From: VAZQ01 sp963841705
Lineage (GTDB): Bacteria; Pseudomonadota; Alphaproteobacteria; Rhizobiales; Xanthobacteraceae
Reading direction: 5' to 3'
Assembly: GCA_963841705.1 (NCBI GenBank)
Contig: CAWJDY010000019.1
Location: forward strand, 1-64,000
Length of the DNA: 64,000 nt
The position numbers and the translations under genes were made by a program. The notes beneath the pieces are model-generated. The model saw only the letters and a list, made by a program, of their open reading frames with translations, was not told the origin of the DNA and did not search any database. Position 1 is the stretch's first letter; each line of letters opens with the position of its first letter. Below are positions 42,429 to 51,469 of the stretch, one piece after another.

Positions 42429-44135
42429 ATGGATGCCCTCACCAATCCCAAGCGTAAAACGACAGTAGCCGGGCAAGGCGCCCGCAGCTACCCCGACCTG
42501 CACGATCATGTGCGCGCGCTCGACCAGGCGGGGCTCCTGATCACGGTCGCGCGGCCTATCAACAAGGATACGGAAATGCACCCCCTCGTGCGGTGGCAAT
42601 TCCGCGGCGGCATCGAGGAAAAAGACCGGAAGGCGTTCCTGTTCACCAATGTCACCGACAGCAAAGGGCGCCGATACGACATTCCGGTGCTGGTCGGCGG
42701 GCTCGCCGCCAACCGGGAAATCTATCGTATCGGCATCAGCTGCCCGTTTGACGAGATCGAGAGGCGCTGGGTCAAGGCGGTAGCAGCGCCCATCCCGCCG
42801 CGTATCGTGGAGCATGCCCCCTGCCATGAGATCGTCACCACCGGCAGAGACCTGGACAAGCCGGGTCACGGCCTCGATGCGCTTCCGCTGCCGATCTCTA
42901 CTCCCGGCTGGGACATCGCGCCCTATGCGACGTTGTCGCAGTACATCACCAAGGATCCCGACACCGGCGTCCAGAACATGGGGAATTACCGCGGACAGGT
43001 GAAGGCAAGGCGGCGGCTCGGCATGAACCCATCGCTCGAGCTGCGGCCAGGCATCTACAAACACTGGGAGAAGCTAAGGGCGCGCGGCTTCAAGAAGTTG
43101 CCCTGCGCCGTCGTTCTCGGCGCACCCCCCTGCATCACCTTCGCATCGGTCCAAAAGATCCCCGAAAGCCTGGATGAGCTGCACGTGGCTGGGGCGCTCG
43201 TCGGCGCCCCTATCAACGTCGCCAAAGCCAGGACTGTCGACCTCCTGGTCCCGGCCGAGGCCGAGATCGTTGTCGAGGGCTTCATCGATACCGAATATCT
43301 GGAGCCGGAAGCGCCGTTCGGGGAATCGCATGGCCACGTGAACCTGCAGGAGTTCAACGCCTTCATGGACGTCACCGCCATCACGCGACGGCGCGACGCC
43401 ATTCTCACCTCCATCATCTCCCAGGTGACGCCGAGCGAATCGAGCCTGATCAAGCGGATCGGGATGGAGCCGTTGTTCCTCAACTTCCTGCGCGACACGC
43501 TCGGTATAAAGGGAATCAAACGGGTGGCAATGCATGAGCCGCTCACCAACATCCGCAAGGTGATTGCGCTCGTCTGCGAGCGCGACATGCCGAGGACCGA
43601 AATCTGGCGCGCGCTCTACGGCGCCACCGTGCTGCACCGGGCCGCCGGGAAATATGTCATCGCAATCAACGAAGACATCGATCCCGACAACGCCGACGCC
43701 CTGCTGTGGGCCATGTCCTACCGCGCCAATCCCAATCTCGATATGCATATCCTGCCGCACCGCGACCAGGGGCACGGCCCGCGCAGCCAGCGCCATGGCG
43801 GGGAGGACGGCGCGCTGCTGATCGACGCAACGCTGAAGGAGAACTTCCCGCCGATCTCGCTGCCCAAACGCGAATACATGGAGCGCGCGAAGGAGATCTG
43901 GGAGGAGCTGGGGCTCCCGAAGCTCAAGCCGGAGTCGCCCTGGTTTGGCTATTCCCTGGGTGAATGGTCGCCCGAGTTCGACCGGGCGGCCGAGCGCGCA
44001 ACGCGCGGCGAGCATTTCGCGTCCGACACGCCGTTGCGCAAGCGCCGGCGCAAGGACGTGCACATGAACACGGAAGTGCGTACCGTCCAGGAGCGCACAT
44101 CAAAGCCGCGGTCGAAGCGCCGCCGCACGGATTGA
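42429..44135 (+). CDS. UbiD-family (de)carboxylase
   Basis: The 568-residue protein belongs to the UbiD family, which uses prenyl-FMN to decarboxylate (hetero)aromatic or unsaturated acids. Motifs include YPDLHDHVRALDQAGLLITV, the prenyl-FMN region WDIAPYATLSQYITKDPDTG with NMGNYRGQVKARRRLGM, VVLGAPPCITFASVQKIPE and VPAEAEIVVEGFIDTEYLEP. It continues with EAPFGESHGHVNLQEFNAF, then VIAINEDIDPDNADALLWA and a C-terminal basic tail. The body is longer than UbiD itself (about 490). The ATG is at 42429; the longer upstream reading contains no ribosome binding site. It is divergent from the TctC receptor gene. No ubiX partner is nearby. Confidence 0.92.
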   Translation: MDALTNPKRKTTVAGQGARSYPDLHDHVRALDQAGLLITVARPINKDTEMHPLVRWQFRGGIEEKDRKAFLFTNVTDSKGRRYDIPVLVGGLAANREIYRIGISCPFDEIERRWVKAVAAPIPPRIVEHAPCHEIVTTGRDLDKPGHGLDALPLPISTPGWDIAPYATLSQYITKDPDTGVQNMGNYRGQVKARRRLGMNPSLELRPGIYKHWEKLRARGFKKLPCAVVLGAPPCITFASVQKIPESLDELHVAGALVGAPINVAKARTVDLLVPAEAEIVVEGFIDTEYLEPEAPFGESHGHVNLQEFNAFMDVTAITRRRDAILTSIISQVTPSESSLIKRIGMEPLFLNFLRDTLGIKGIKRVAMHEPLTNIRKVIALVCERDMPRTEIWRALYGATVLHRAAGKYVIAINEDIDPDNADALLWAMSYRANPNLDMHILPHRDQGHGPRSQRHGGEDGALLIDATLKENFPPISLPKREYMERAKEIWEELGLPKLKPESPWFGYSLGEWSPEFDRAAERATRGEHFASDTPLRKRRRKDVHMNTEVRTVQERTSKPRSKRRRTD

Positions 44136-44139
44136 GCGG

Positions 44140-44601
44140 CTACGTCTTGACCGCGACGATGCCCTCGATCTCAACCGAGATCTGGTTGGGCAGCATGACG
44201 TTGCCGACCGCCGAGCGGGCATGCCGGCCGGCATCGCCAAACACCTCCACGAACAGGTCCGAGCAGCCGTTGATGACCTTGGGCAAGTCATTGAAATTCG
44301 GCGCCGCATTGACCATGCCGAGCAGCTTGACGATGAAATCGACGCGGTCGAGGGAGCCGAGCGCGTCGCGCATCGCTGCAAGCATGCCAAGTCCCACAAG
44401 CCGGGCGCGCCGGTAGCCTTCCTCGACGCTGATCTCGGCACCGAGCTTGCCGGTCAGCGATGTGCCTTTCTCGTCGCGCGGGCCCTGGCCGGCGAGGAAC
44501 AGCAGGCTGCCCGCAAGCCGGTAGGGCAGATAATTGGCGGTCGGTTTTGGCAGGCAGGGCAGCACGATCCCCAGCTCCTGCAGTCGCGCTTCCGCACCCA
44601 T
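44140..44601 (-). CDS. RidA/YjgF-family protein
   Basis: The 153-residue protein has the RidA fold. It opens RLQELGIVLPCLPKPTANYL, then SLLFLAGQGPRDEKG and VDFIVKLLGMVNAAPNFND, and ends SVGNVMLP-like text followed by QISVEIEGIVAV. RidA enzymes hydrolyse reactive enamines or imines, and this subgroup is often linked to aromatic or amino acid catabolism. Two ATGs lie close together. The second (44601) has AAAGGAG at the right distance; the first would abut it. It is convergent with the UbiD-like gene, with four bases between stops. Confidence 0.88.
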   Translation of the reverse strand: MGAEARLQELGIVLPCLPKPTANYLPYRLAGSLLFLAGQGPRDEKGTSLTGKLGAEISVEEGYRRARLVGLGMLAAMRDALGSLDRVDFIVKLLGMVNAAPNFNDLPKVINGCSDLFVEVFGDAGRHARSAVGNVMLPNQISVEIEGIVAVKT

Positions 44602-44759
44602 CGGCATCTCCTTTCGATGTTTTTGGCCCGGCACAGTTCTCGCTCCAACAGAAGTCGTAGGCAATAGAGCCCGGCTGCTGATGTGCGCCGATGCCTCATA
44701 TCCGCCTCATCCCGCATGGATAAATCCTGCTGCGCCGCAGGGGGACGGGGAGGCGGAGC

Positions 44760-45296
44760 ATGAGGGCGGTCTGGCTCGCGGTCGTGATCGTCATCACGTC
44801 CACGCTGGCACAGGCGGAAGACATGGCGGAGATGATCTCGCGCTACCGGCGCGAGCACGGCCTCTCGACGGTCAGGATCGACCCGCAGCTCACGGCGATT
44901 GCGGAACGGCAGGCCAAGGCGATGGCCGCGTCCGGCATCATGGATCACGACGTCGCGGGGTCGTTCGCCTCGCGGATTTCCGGCGTGCGGACCGGGATGG
45001 CGGCTGAAAACATAGCGGCCGGCACCAAGACCTGGGCCGAGACGTTCCGGATGTGGCAGGCCTCCCCGGGGCACAATGAAAACCTGTTGCAATCGAGGGC
45101 CGACACCATCGGGGTTGCCGTCGCTCGCAACGAGCATACCCGCTATAAGACTTTCTGGGCCATGGTGATCGCGGACAAGTCGCCGAAAACCAAGGACCGC
45201 AAGGAAGCGGCGAAAGGGGAACGCCAGGAGAGCGACGCCAGCTTCGAAAATCCGATCAGCGCCGTCAAAAATTTCGTCTGCAAGTATCTGTGCTGA
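44760..45296 (+). CDS. CAP/SCP-domain secreted protein
   Basis: The 178-residue protein has a signal peptide (AVWLAVVIVITSTLAQAED, cleavage near residue 20) followed by a CAP domain. It shows MISRYRREHGLSTVRIDPQL, AERQAKAMAASGIMDHDVAG, MAAENIAAGTKTWAETFRMW and the motif SPGHNENLLQSRADTIGVA. The cavity residues His (in MDHD), Glu (AAEN), Glu and His (SPGHNEN) are present. Bacterial CAP proteins are of largely unknown function, and some bind sterols or act as proteases. It is adjacent to the ligase gene but probably independent. Confidence 0.88.
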   Translation: MRAVWLAVVIVITSTLAQAEDMAEMISRYRREHGLSTVRIDPQLTAIAERQAKAMAASGIMDHDVAGSFASRISGVRTGMAAENIAAGTKTWAETFRMWQASPGHNENLLQSRADTIGVAVARNEHTRYKTFWAMVIADKSPKTKDRKEAAKGERQESDASFENPISAVKNFVCKYLC

Positions 45297-45391
45297 TAAA
45301 CCGCCTTGATGCTGCGCCGGCGCCCGTCGCATAATTTTGCGGCGGTGCCCGGCAGCAGCTGTCGCCGCATTGAGCACGGAGCGCGTTGCGC

Positions 45392-47026
45392 ATGGCAGCG
45401 ATGCCGGCGAGCCGTACGATCCCCAGCCTGCTCGATGAGTTGGCTTCGCGCTTCCCGCAACGAGAGGCGCTGGTCGGGGGCGCGCAGCGCTACACCTATG
45501 CAGCCTTGCGCGAGGAGGTCCGCGCGTTTGCAAAAGGACTGCATGCGCTTGGCATCCGAAAAGGCGACATGGTCGCCATCCTGATGGGCAACAAGCCCGA
45601 GTGGGTGATCGCGGATCTCGCGATCTGCTCGCTCGGCGCCATCATGGCCGCGGTCAATACCTGGGTTACGGCGCGCGAGCTCGGCTACGTGCTTGCTCAT
45701 TCCGATGCGAAAATGCTCATCGCCAGCGACTGCTTTCTCAGAAATGATTATTTCGCCATGCTTGAGGCGCTCGAGCCGCTTGCGCGATGCGCACCGCGGC
45801 TCGACCGCATCATCCATGTCGGGGCGCGCGCGTACTGCGGCTCGATCGCGTTTCCCGACGTTTATGCCCACGGCCGCACCGTGCGCGACGAAGAGATCGA
45901 GCGTGCGGCACGCGCCATAGATCCGAACGACATCGCCTGTCTGCTGTACACGTCGGGCTCGACCTCGACGCCGAAGGGCGTGCAGCTTCAGCATTACGCA
46001 CTGATCGAGAACATGTGGCATATCGGCGAGCGCATGCATGTCACGGAGCACGACCGGCTCTGGCTCGCCGTATCGTTGTTCTGGGGGCTCGGGTGCGAAA
46101 ACGCCCTGTTCAACCTGCTCACCCATGGCGGTTGTGTGGTGCTGCAGGAAAGCTTCGAGCCAAGCGAGGCCTTGCGCATCATCGAAGCGGAGCGGTGCAC
46201 GCTGTTCTATGGCACTCCCAACATGGGGCAGGCGCTCAGCGAGCATCCCGGCCGGCAACAGCACGATCTGTCGAGCTTACGCTCGGGCGGCACGGTGGGC
46301 ACGCCCGAGCAGATCAAGCGCATCGTCGATCTCGGCGCCCGCGAGATCTGCAACATCTACGGCCTGACCGAAACCTACGGCAACTGCACCGTGACCGACG
46401 CGGCTGAGCCGCTTCACGTTCGCCTCGCCAGCGTCGGCCCTCCGCTTCCCGGCGTCGAGCTGCGCATCGTGGATCCCGAAAGCGGCAACCTGCTGCCGCA
46501 AGGCGAGGTCGGCGAGATTCGCGTCAAGGGCTACGTCACAGTCGGCTACTACAAGGACGACGAGAAGAACCGCGCCGCATTCGATGCCAACGGCTATTTC
46601 GTCACCGGCGATCTCGGCTTCCTCGATGCCGAAGGGCGCCTGTATTTTCGCGGGCGCATCAAGGACATGATCAAGACCGGCGGCATCAATGTTGCTCCGG
46701 TCGAGGTGGAAGAGACGCTGATGGCGCATCCGGCGGTCAAGCTCGCCTGCGTGACAGGCGTTCCCGATTCCGAGCGCGACGAGGTCGTGGCCGCGCTCAT
46801 CGTGTGCCGTCCGGGACAGAGCGTGGCGCAAGCCGAGCTGATGGCGCTTTGTCGCCGCCAGCTGGCGGCCTACAAGATTCCCCGCCTGATGAAATTCGTC
46901 ACCGAATCCGAGCTGCCGCTGACGGTGACCGGCAAACTGCAGAAAAACCGTCTGGCAGAACTCTTCACCGCCACCCTATCTCAATCGCAGCGGGCGTTCA
47001 CTTCCGGCATCGGGAACCCGTCGTAG
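45392..47026 (+). CDS. AMP-dependent acyl/aryl-CoA ligase
   Basis: The 544-residue adenylate-forming enzyme activates a carboxylic acid as its CoA thioester. It has the P-loop-like motif LLYTSGSTSTPKGVQ at about residues 186-200 and the core motif ICNIYGLTETYGNCTV. The A8 hinge TGDLGFLDAEGRLYFRGRIK and C-terminal lysine in LPLTVTGKLQKNRL are also present. The aromatic-acid versus fatty-acid specificity is not visible. The ATG follows CGGAGCGCGTTGCGC. Its stop lies 46 bases inside the end of the convergent monooxygenase gene. It may activate an aromatic acid before hydroxylation in the gentisate-forming cluster. Confidence 0.9.
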   Translation: MAAMPASRTIPSLLDELASRFPQREALVGGAQRYTYAALREEVRAFAKGLHALGIRKGDMVAILMGNKPEWVIADLAICSLGAIMAAVNTWVTARELGYVLAHSDAKMLIASDCFLRNDYFAMLEALEPLARCAPRLDRIIHVGARAYCGSIAFPDVYAHGRTVRDEEIERAARAIDPNDIACLLYTSGSTSTPKGVQLQHYALIENMWHIGERMHVTEHDRLWLAVSLFWGLGCENALFNLLTHGGCVVLQESFEPSEALRIIEAERCTLFYGTPNMGQALSEHPGRQQHDLSSLRSGGTVGTPEQIKRIVDLGAREICNIYGLTETYGNCTVTDAAEPLHVRLASVGPPLPGVELRIVDPESGNLLPQGEVGEIRVKGYVTVGYYKDDEKNRAAFDANGYFVTGDLGFLDAEGRLYFRGRIKDMIKTGGINVAPVEVEETLMAHPAVKLACVTGVPDSERDEVVAALIVCRPGQSVAQAELMALCRRQLAAYKIPRLMKFVTESELPLTVTGKLQKNRLAELFTATLSQSQRAFTSGIGNPS

Positions 47027-48180
47027 AGCCATGCCAGGCAGTCGAACATGTGCGCCTCATCCCAGTCGGCGACCGTCGCATTGCGCACGTCCCGGGCGAT
47101 GCCTTCGGCGTGATAGAACTCCCAGAGCGCCCGCGATTCGAGCTGCACGCGCGCGGTGCGGACGAGCCGCGCGGCGGTGAAACGCGCAAACGCGGCGGCA
47201 AAGTCGCCCTTCGCCGCATGGATGAGCTCGGCGAGGCACAGGCCGTCCTCGATCGCCATGCAGGCCCCCTGCGCCAGAGATTGCAGCGGCGCATGCGCGG
47301 CGTCGCCCAGCAGTACGATGCGGCCTTTGTGCCAGTGCCGTGACGGATCGCGATCGCCGATCGGCCGGCGCCAACTCAGGTCCATCATGGCAATCAAGTC
47401 GCGCAGAGCCGGATGTGCATCGCGATAGGTTGCCTCGAGCTCGGCCTGATAACGTGCGGCGTCACGTCGCTCCGCGTAGGTCGAGGTGCGGAACACGGCG
47501 ACGATGTTGAACAGCGTGTGGTGGCGCAGCGGGTAATGCACGATGTGGAATCCCGGGCCGCCCCAAAGCAACACGCGATCGCGCGGAACATCCGCCGTGA
47601 CCGCAGCGATCGGCACGATGGTCCGGTTCGCCACATAGCCGATCGGACGCGGCTCGCCGTCACCGATCAGCTTGCCGCGAAACAGCGAGCGGACACCGTC
47701 CGCCGCGACCACGGCGGCGCCCGTGAAGCTCCGTCCATCCGCGGCCGACACCGCGACCCGATCGCCGCGATCCTCGAAGGCGGTGACCATCGCCTCGGGC
47801 ACCAGCTCGATGCGATCGTCGTGCCGGCACGCATCGAGCAGGACGTTATGCAGATCGACGCGGTGAATGATGATGTAGGGGTGCTTGAAGCGCGCCCGGA
47901 ACGAGGCCCCGGTCGGGATGCGGACCAGCTCCTTGCCGGTGAGCGCGTCCATCATCAGAACGGCGGGCGGTGAATCCGCGGCGGCCAGCACCTGCTCGGT
48001 CAGGCCGATGCGATCGAGCACATGAAACACGTTGGGGCCGAACTGGATGCCGTAGCCGATGGCGCCGAACTCCGGCGCGCCTTCAAGCACGCGCGCGCTC
48101 CATCCGCGGCGGGCCAAGGCGAGCGCCGTCGTGAGCCCGCCGAGCCCGCCGCCGACGATGAGGACAGGTTCGCGCGACAT
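46981..48180 (-). CDS. FAD-dependent aromatic monooxygenase (3-hydroxybenzoate 6-hydroxylase-like)
   Basis: The 399-residue group A flavoprotein monooxygenase has the Rossmann GGGLGGLTTALALARRG (about 8-24) and the second FAD motif VVAADGVRSLFRGKL. The third motif is VLLGDAAHAPLQSLAQGACMAIEDG-like, split here. Other parts are PYIIIHRVDLHNVLLDACRH and WLYDGFPMPEVNARCD at the end. Its relatives are salicylate 1-hydroxylases and 3-hydroxybenzoate 6-hydroxylases. With gentisate dioxygenase and an FAA-type hydrolase in the same region, 3-hydroxybenzoate to gentisate conversion is favoured. VapBC lies directly upstream on the same strand, its stop only five bases before this start. Confidence 0.9.
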   Translation of the reverse strand: MSREPVLIVGGGLGGLTTALALARRGWSARVLEGAPEFGAIGYGIQFGPNVFHVLDRIGLTEQVLAAADSPPAVLMMDALTGKELVRIPTGASFRARFKHPYIIIHRVDLHNVLLDACRHDDRIELVPEAMVTAFEDRGDRVAVSAADGRSFTGAAVVAADGVRSLFRGKLIGDGEPRPIGYVANRTIVPIAAVTADVPRDRVLLWGGPGFHIVHYPLRHHTLFNIVAVFRTSTYAERRDAARYQAELEATYRDAHPALRDLIAMMDLSWRRPIGDRDPSRHWHKGRIVLLGDAAHAPLQSLAQGACMAIEDGLCLAELIHAAKGDFAAAFARFTAARLVRTARVQLESRALWEFYHAEGIARDVRNATVADWDEAHMFDCLAWLYDGFPMPEVNARCD

Positions 48181-48184
48181 GGGC

Positions 48185-48616
48185 TTAGTTTTTGCAGGGG
48201 TTCATCCACCGCAATCCGGGAAAACGCGCGAAATCGGTATCTGTCGTGCAAAGAAGATAGCCGCGTTCCATCGCGAGAACCGCCAAGTGCGCATCGGTGG
48301 TCAGGTTTCCGGCCGTCCCTAGCCGTTCAAGCTCGGTTCGAAGCCGTGCGAAGTGCGTATCTGATGGTAGCGCCAGGTGAACATGAGGCAGATCGAGCCA
48401 GCTCTCGATCCGCGCCGTTACCTCGCCTACGGGAAGGGGCCGCGCTACGATCTTTCGATTGGTGGTGAGGCGAATGAAGCCGAGGAGCGTCGCCCACGCG
48501 AGGCCCACACCTTCAGGGCCAAGCAGGCATTCGTCCCACCAATGCCGAGCGCTCTCATGAACCGCCGAATCAGTATTATGCGCGTGAACGAGGACGTTGA
48601 CGTCGGGCAGGATCAT
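48185..48616 (-). CDS. vapC: VapC-type PIN-domain toxin
   Basis: The 143-residue protein has the PIN ribonuclease motifs. The first Asp is in MILPDVNVLVHAHN, a Glu follows in the middle, the third acidic motif is NLTTDAHLAVLAMERG, and the last is TTDTDFARFPGLRWMNP. The length and the acidic triad suit VapC. It is preceded by its antitoxin, with the stop of the antitoxin lying 41 bases inside it. It is situated immediately before the monooxygenase gene and may share its transcript. Confidence 0.9.
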   Translation of the reverse strand: MILPDVNVLVHAHNTDSAVHESARHWWDECLLGPEGVGLAWATLLGFIRLTTNRKIVARPLPVGEVTARIESWLDLPHVHLALPSDTHFARLRTELERLGTAGNLTTDAHLAVLAMERGYLLCTTDTDFARFPGLRWMNPCKN

Positions 48617-48902
48617 GGCGCGTCACCGTCCGAATCCGGGGTGTAGGCTGTTGGCCCGCTGCATAGCCTTCGGCTTCAAGCTCGTCGACCAGTTGATTGA
48701 GCCTGTCGAGATCGATGCCAGGCCTGAACCCGAAGGCGTGTGGGATGGTCTTCGGTGCAGTGCGGCGACGCGGTTTGGCCTCCTCGCCGAGGCCGGCACG
48801 CAACGCTCGGTTGACAACGTCCTTCAACGGCAAGCCTAGCTCGCGGGCCCGTCGTTTCAGGATGCCGGCCAGATCATCATCGATTGTGAGTGTGGTGCGC
48901 AC
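48576..48902 (-). CDS. vapB: VapB-type antitoxin (ribbon-helix-helix)
   Basis: The 108-residue protein begins at a GTG with VRTTLTIDDDLAGILKRRAR, the classic VapB ribbon-helix-helix DNA-binding start. A helix follows, then a toxin-wrapping tail with IDLDRLNQLVDELEAEGYAA. A longer frame upstream to 48938 gives residues outside the family. It should bind VapC and repress the operon. Confidence 0.82.
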   Translation of the reverse strand: MRTTLTIDDDLAGILKRRARELGLPLKDVVNRALRAGLGEEAKPRRRTAPKTIPHAFGFRPGIDLDRLNQLVDELEAEGYAAGQQPTPRIRTVTRHDPARRQRPRSRA

Positions 48903-49136
48903 GGTTAGTATCGTGGATGCGAGCAAAGCTGATGTCAAGACATCAGGCTGGGTCCGTGCCTGAACATGCCTTGGCAGCCCAATCGATTGGGTACAAAAGC
49001 ACGTTCGCTACCCGCTGACTGACCCTCGCGATATCAGTATCCTACAATATGGATCTTGGCTGGTAGCCAGGGTGCAGTTTCGAAGCGGCCAAGAACGGCA
49101 CAAAAACAGCAAACCAGACGAGCAAACGGGAAGCCC

Positions 49137-49544
49137 ATGCTGAGGGACGATAGCGGGGATGGACGCGGCCGGCGGAAGATAGCCCGCAATGTGCTCGGCG
49201 AGCCGCTGGAGCTCTGCTCGATCAAGCCGATGACCGGGTTTTTTCGCGACGGCTGCTGCGACACCTCGCAAGAGGACTTCGGCAGCCACACGGTTTGCGC
49301 GGTGATGACGGCTGAGTTTCTCCAGTTTTCCAAGTCTTGCGGCAACGATCTTTCCACTCCGATACCGGAATTCGGCTTTCCCGGGCTGAAACCCGGGGAC
49401 CGCTGGTGCCTCTGTGCGCCGCGCTGGCAGGAGGCACTTGAAGCGGGTCAGGCGCCCCGCATCGTCTTGCGCGCCACCCATGAAGGTGCTCTGAGCTACT
49501 GCTCGCTTGCCGATCTCAAGCGCTTCGCCATGGATCTGGCGTGA
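49137..49544 (+). CDS. DUF2237 family protein
   Basis: The 135-residue protein is typical of DUF2237. It shows RNVLGEPLELCSIKPMTGFF, RDGCCDTSQEDFGSHTVCAV, the FPGLKPGDRWCLCAPRW stretch and APRIVLRATHEGALSYCSL. Four Cys residues in conserved positions suggest metal or thiol chemistry, but the function is unknown. The ATG follows AACGGGAAGCCC. The next gene (FAA hydrolase) starts 44 bases downstream on the same strand. Confidence 0.85.
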   Translation: MLRDDSGDGRGRRKIARNVLGEPLELCSIKPMTGFFRDGCCDTSQEDFGSHTVCAVMTAEFLQFSKSCGNDLSTPIPEFGFPGLKPGDRWCLCAPRWQEALEAGQAPRIVLRATHEGALSYCSLADLKRFAMDLA

Positions 49545-49587
49545 GCCGCGAGGTCGGGCCAGGGGCGAGGCAGGAGCGGCGGGCACC

Positions 49588-50586
49588 ATGAACGGCAGCG
49601 CTTTCAAGCTGGGTACGTTCGCACGGCCGAACGGCGAGCCCTTTGCTGCAATCGTGCTGGGCGACCACGCCGTGGATCTGGCGCAGGCATACGAAATCTA
49701 TCGCGGTTCGGCGCGCCGGAACGCGTTGAGCAGCACAGAGAGCGTCCTCGGACTGCTGCAGAGCTGGGACGCCAATTTTGCCGTACTGCAGGACATCGTA
49801 GCCTTTCTAAAGAAGGAGGGACTAAAGCCAGCCGCTGCCGACCTTTCCGGCCTGCGGGCTATGCCCCCGGTGCTCCGGCCCGGGAAGATGTTTTACGCGG
49901 CGCAGAACTTTCAGGAGCACGTTGATGAGATGATCCGCGCCGGCATGTCGCCTGCGGGCGGCCCGAGATTTAGCGGAGAGAAATCGACCACGCGGCCGTA
50001 TCTCTTCCTGAAGGCGCCGAGCTGCCTTGCCGGCGCCTGCGACGATATCGAGATCCCGCTCGGCATGAGCAAGATAGACTGGGAGGCCGAGATCGCGCTC
50101 GCCATCGGCAGGAAGGGAAAGCGCATCAAGGCCGAGCGCGCCCTCGAGCACGTTGCCGGCTTCATGACCACCAACGACGTTTCCTGCCGCGACCTGCAGA
50201 TCCGCGCCGACCGGCCGGCGCTCCGCTCGGATTGGCTCGGCGGCAAGAGCCACGACAATTTCGCGCCGATGGGGCCGTTTCTGGTGCCGCGTGCCTTCGT
50301 GCCGGAGCACATGAATCTGTTCATCCGCCTCACGGTCAACGGCGAGCTCAAGCAGAACGGCAACACCTCGCAATTCATCTTTAGTCCCGAAGAGCAGATA
50401 GAATACGCCTCGGGCATTCTCACGCTCGAGCCCGGCGACATTTTCAGCTGCGGGACCTGTGGCGGCGTCGGCCAGGGCACCAACACCTTCCTCAAGCCAG
50501 GCGACGTCATGGAGACCGAAGTCGAGAGCCTGGGCAAGATGCGAAACCGGCTGGTCGCCGAAACCGCACAACCGGCCGCTGCCTGA
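49588..50586 (+). CDS. Fumarylacetoacetate-hydrolase family enzyme (fumarylpyruvate/maleylpyruvate hydrolase-like)
   Basis: The 332-residue protein carries an N-terminal domain (NGSAFKLGTFARPNGEPFAA) and the FAH catalytic domain, with RPGKMFYAAQNFQEHVDEM, SKIDWEAEIALAIGRKGKRI and VAGFMTTNDVSCRDLQIRAD. GKSHDNFAPMGPFLVP and EQIEYASGILTLEPGDI follow. The acidic metal ligands are in WEAEIAL (Glu) and downstream Asp. The ATG at 49588 follows CAGGAGCGGCGGGCAC. It probably splits fumarylpyruvate or maleylpyruvate formed after ring cleavage, given the gentisate dioxygenase nearby. The second FAA hydrolase at 56.4 kb may share or extend this role. Confidence 0.88.
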   Translation: MNGSAFKLGTFARPNGEPFAAIVLGDHAVDLAQAYEIYRGSARRNALSSTESVLGLLQSWDANFAVLQDIVAFLKKEGLKPAAADLSGLRAMPPVLRPGKMFYAAQNFQEHVDEMIRAGMSPAGGPRFSGEKSTTRPYLFLKAPSCLAGACDDIEIPLGMSKIDWEAEIALAIGRKGKRIKAERALEHVAGFMTTNDVSCRDLQIRADRPALRSDWLGGKSHDNFAPMGPFLVPRAFVPEHMNLFIRLTVNGELKQNGNTSQFIFSPEEQIEYASGILTLEPGDIFSCGTCGGVGQGTNTFLKPGDVMETEVESLGKMRNRLVAETAQPAAA

Positions 50587-50596
50587 CGATCGGCCC

Positions 50597-51235
50597 ATGT
50601 CCAAGGCCCGAGCCATCATCGTCCCGGTCACGCCGTTCCAGCAGAACTGCACCGTGCTCTGGTGCGAAGCAACCAAACGGGCCGTGGTCATCGACCCCGG
50701 CGGCGACCTGCCGCACATCGAGCGTGCCATCGCCCAAGCCGGCGTTGAGGTGGACAAAATCTGGCTGACCCACGGTCACGTCGATCATGTCGGTGGCGCC
50801 GCAGACTTGAAAGCGAAGCTCAAAGTACCGATCGAGGGTCCCCACCGGGACGATCTGTTGCTGCTGCAGCACGTCGCCGAGAATGCCCGCGCCTTCGGTA
50901 TCTGGAACGCCTCGAACGTAACGCCTGACCGATGGTTGGAAGAGCGAGACCGGGTCGAGATCGGGGAGCTGACATTCGAGGTGCTGCATTGCCCCGGCCA
51001 TTCGCCGGGAAGCATCGCCTTTTTCAACCCGGAACAGCGTCTGGCCATTGTCGGCGACGTGCTGTTTGCCGGCTCGATCGGCCGCACCGACCTTCCCGGA
51101 GGAAATCACCGGCAGTTGTTGAGCTCGATCAGGGACAAGCTGCTGCCGTTGGAAGACGACGTCGCGATCATCAGCGGACACGGGCCGACCAGCACGATCG
51201 GCCGGGAAAGAGCGACCAATCCCTTTCTGCAATAG
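50597..51235 (+). CDS. MBL-fold metallohydrolase (glyoxalase II/persulfide-type)
   Basis: The 212-residue protein has the metallo-beta-lactamase metal motif THGHVDHVGG (HxHxDH, about residues 59-68), then HCPGHSPGSIAFFNP, IVGDVLFAGSIGRTDLPG with the bridging Asp, and ISGHGPTSTIG. Size and pattern suit the small YcbL/glyoxalase II-like group that hydrolyses thioesters. It lies 10 bases after the FAA hydrolase gene, in the same operon. A CoA- or glutathione-thioester step in the aromatic route is possible. Confidence 0.9.
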   Translation: MSKARAIIVPVTPFQQNCTVLWCEATKRAVVIDPGGDLPHIERAIAQAGVEVDKIWLTHGHVDHVGGAADLKAKLKVPIEGPHRDDLLLLQHVAENARAFGIWNASNVTPDRWLEERDRVEIGELTFEVLHCPGHSPGSIAFFNPEQRLAIVGDVLFAGSIGRTDLPGGNHRQLLSSIRDKLLPLEDDVAIISGHGPTSTIGRERATNPFLQ

Positions 51236-51244
51236 TGCCTATTG

Positions 51245-51467
51245 GTACCGCGTCACAAGTTGCACCTCGACGTCATTCCGGGGCGCAGGAAAATCGGCCG
51301 TGCCGATTTGCCTGCGAGCCCGGAACCCATAACCCCAAGCAGTAATGTGTGCCACCGCAGCGTAACCACTTTCATCACTGCACGGCCTGTGGTTATGGAT
51401 TCCGGGCTCCGCTCGCACTCGGACGGCGCGAAGCGCCGATCCGAGCGCTCGCGGCCCCGGAATGACG
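51245..51467. repeat. Dispersed palindromic repeat A, copy 4
   Basis: It begins GTACCGCGTCACAAGTTGCA, has CGTCATTCCGGGGC and ends GCCCCGGAATGACG. Its sequence between is almost identical to copies 2 and 3. It lies between the convergent MBL-fold and gentisate dioxygenase genes and could serve both as a terminator. Confidence 0.85.
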
Positions 51468-51469
51468 GG

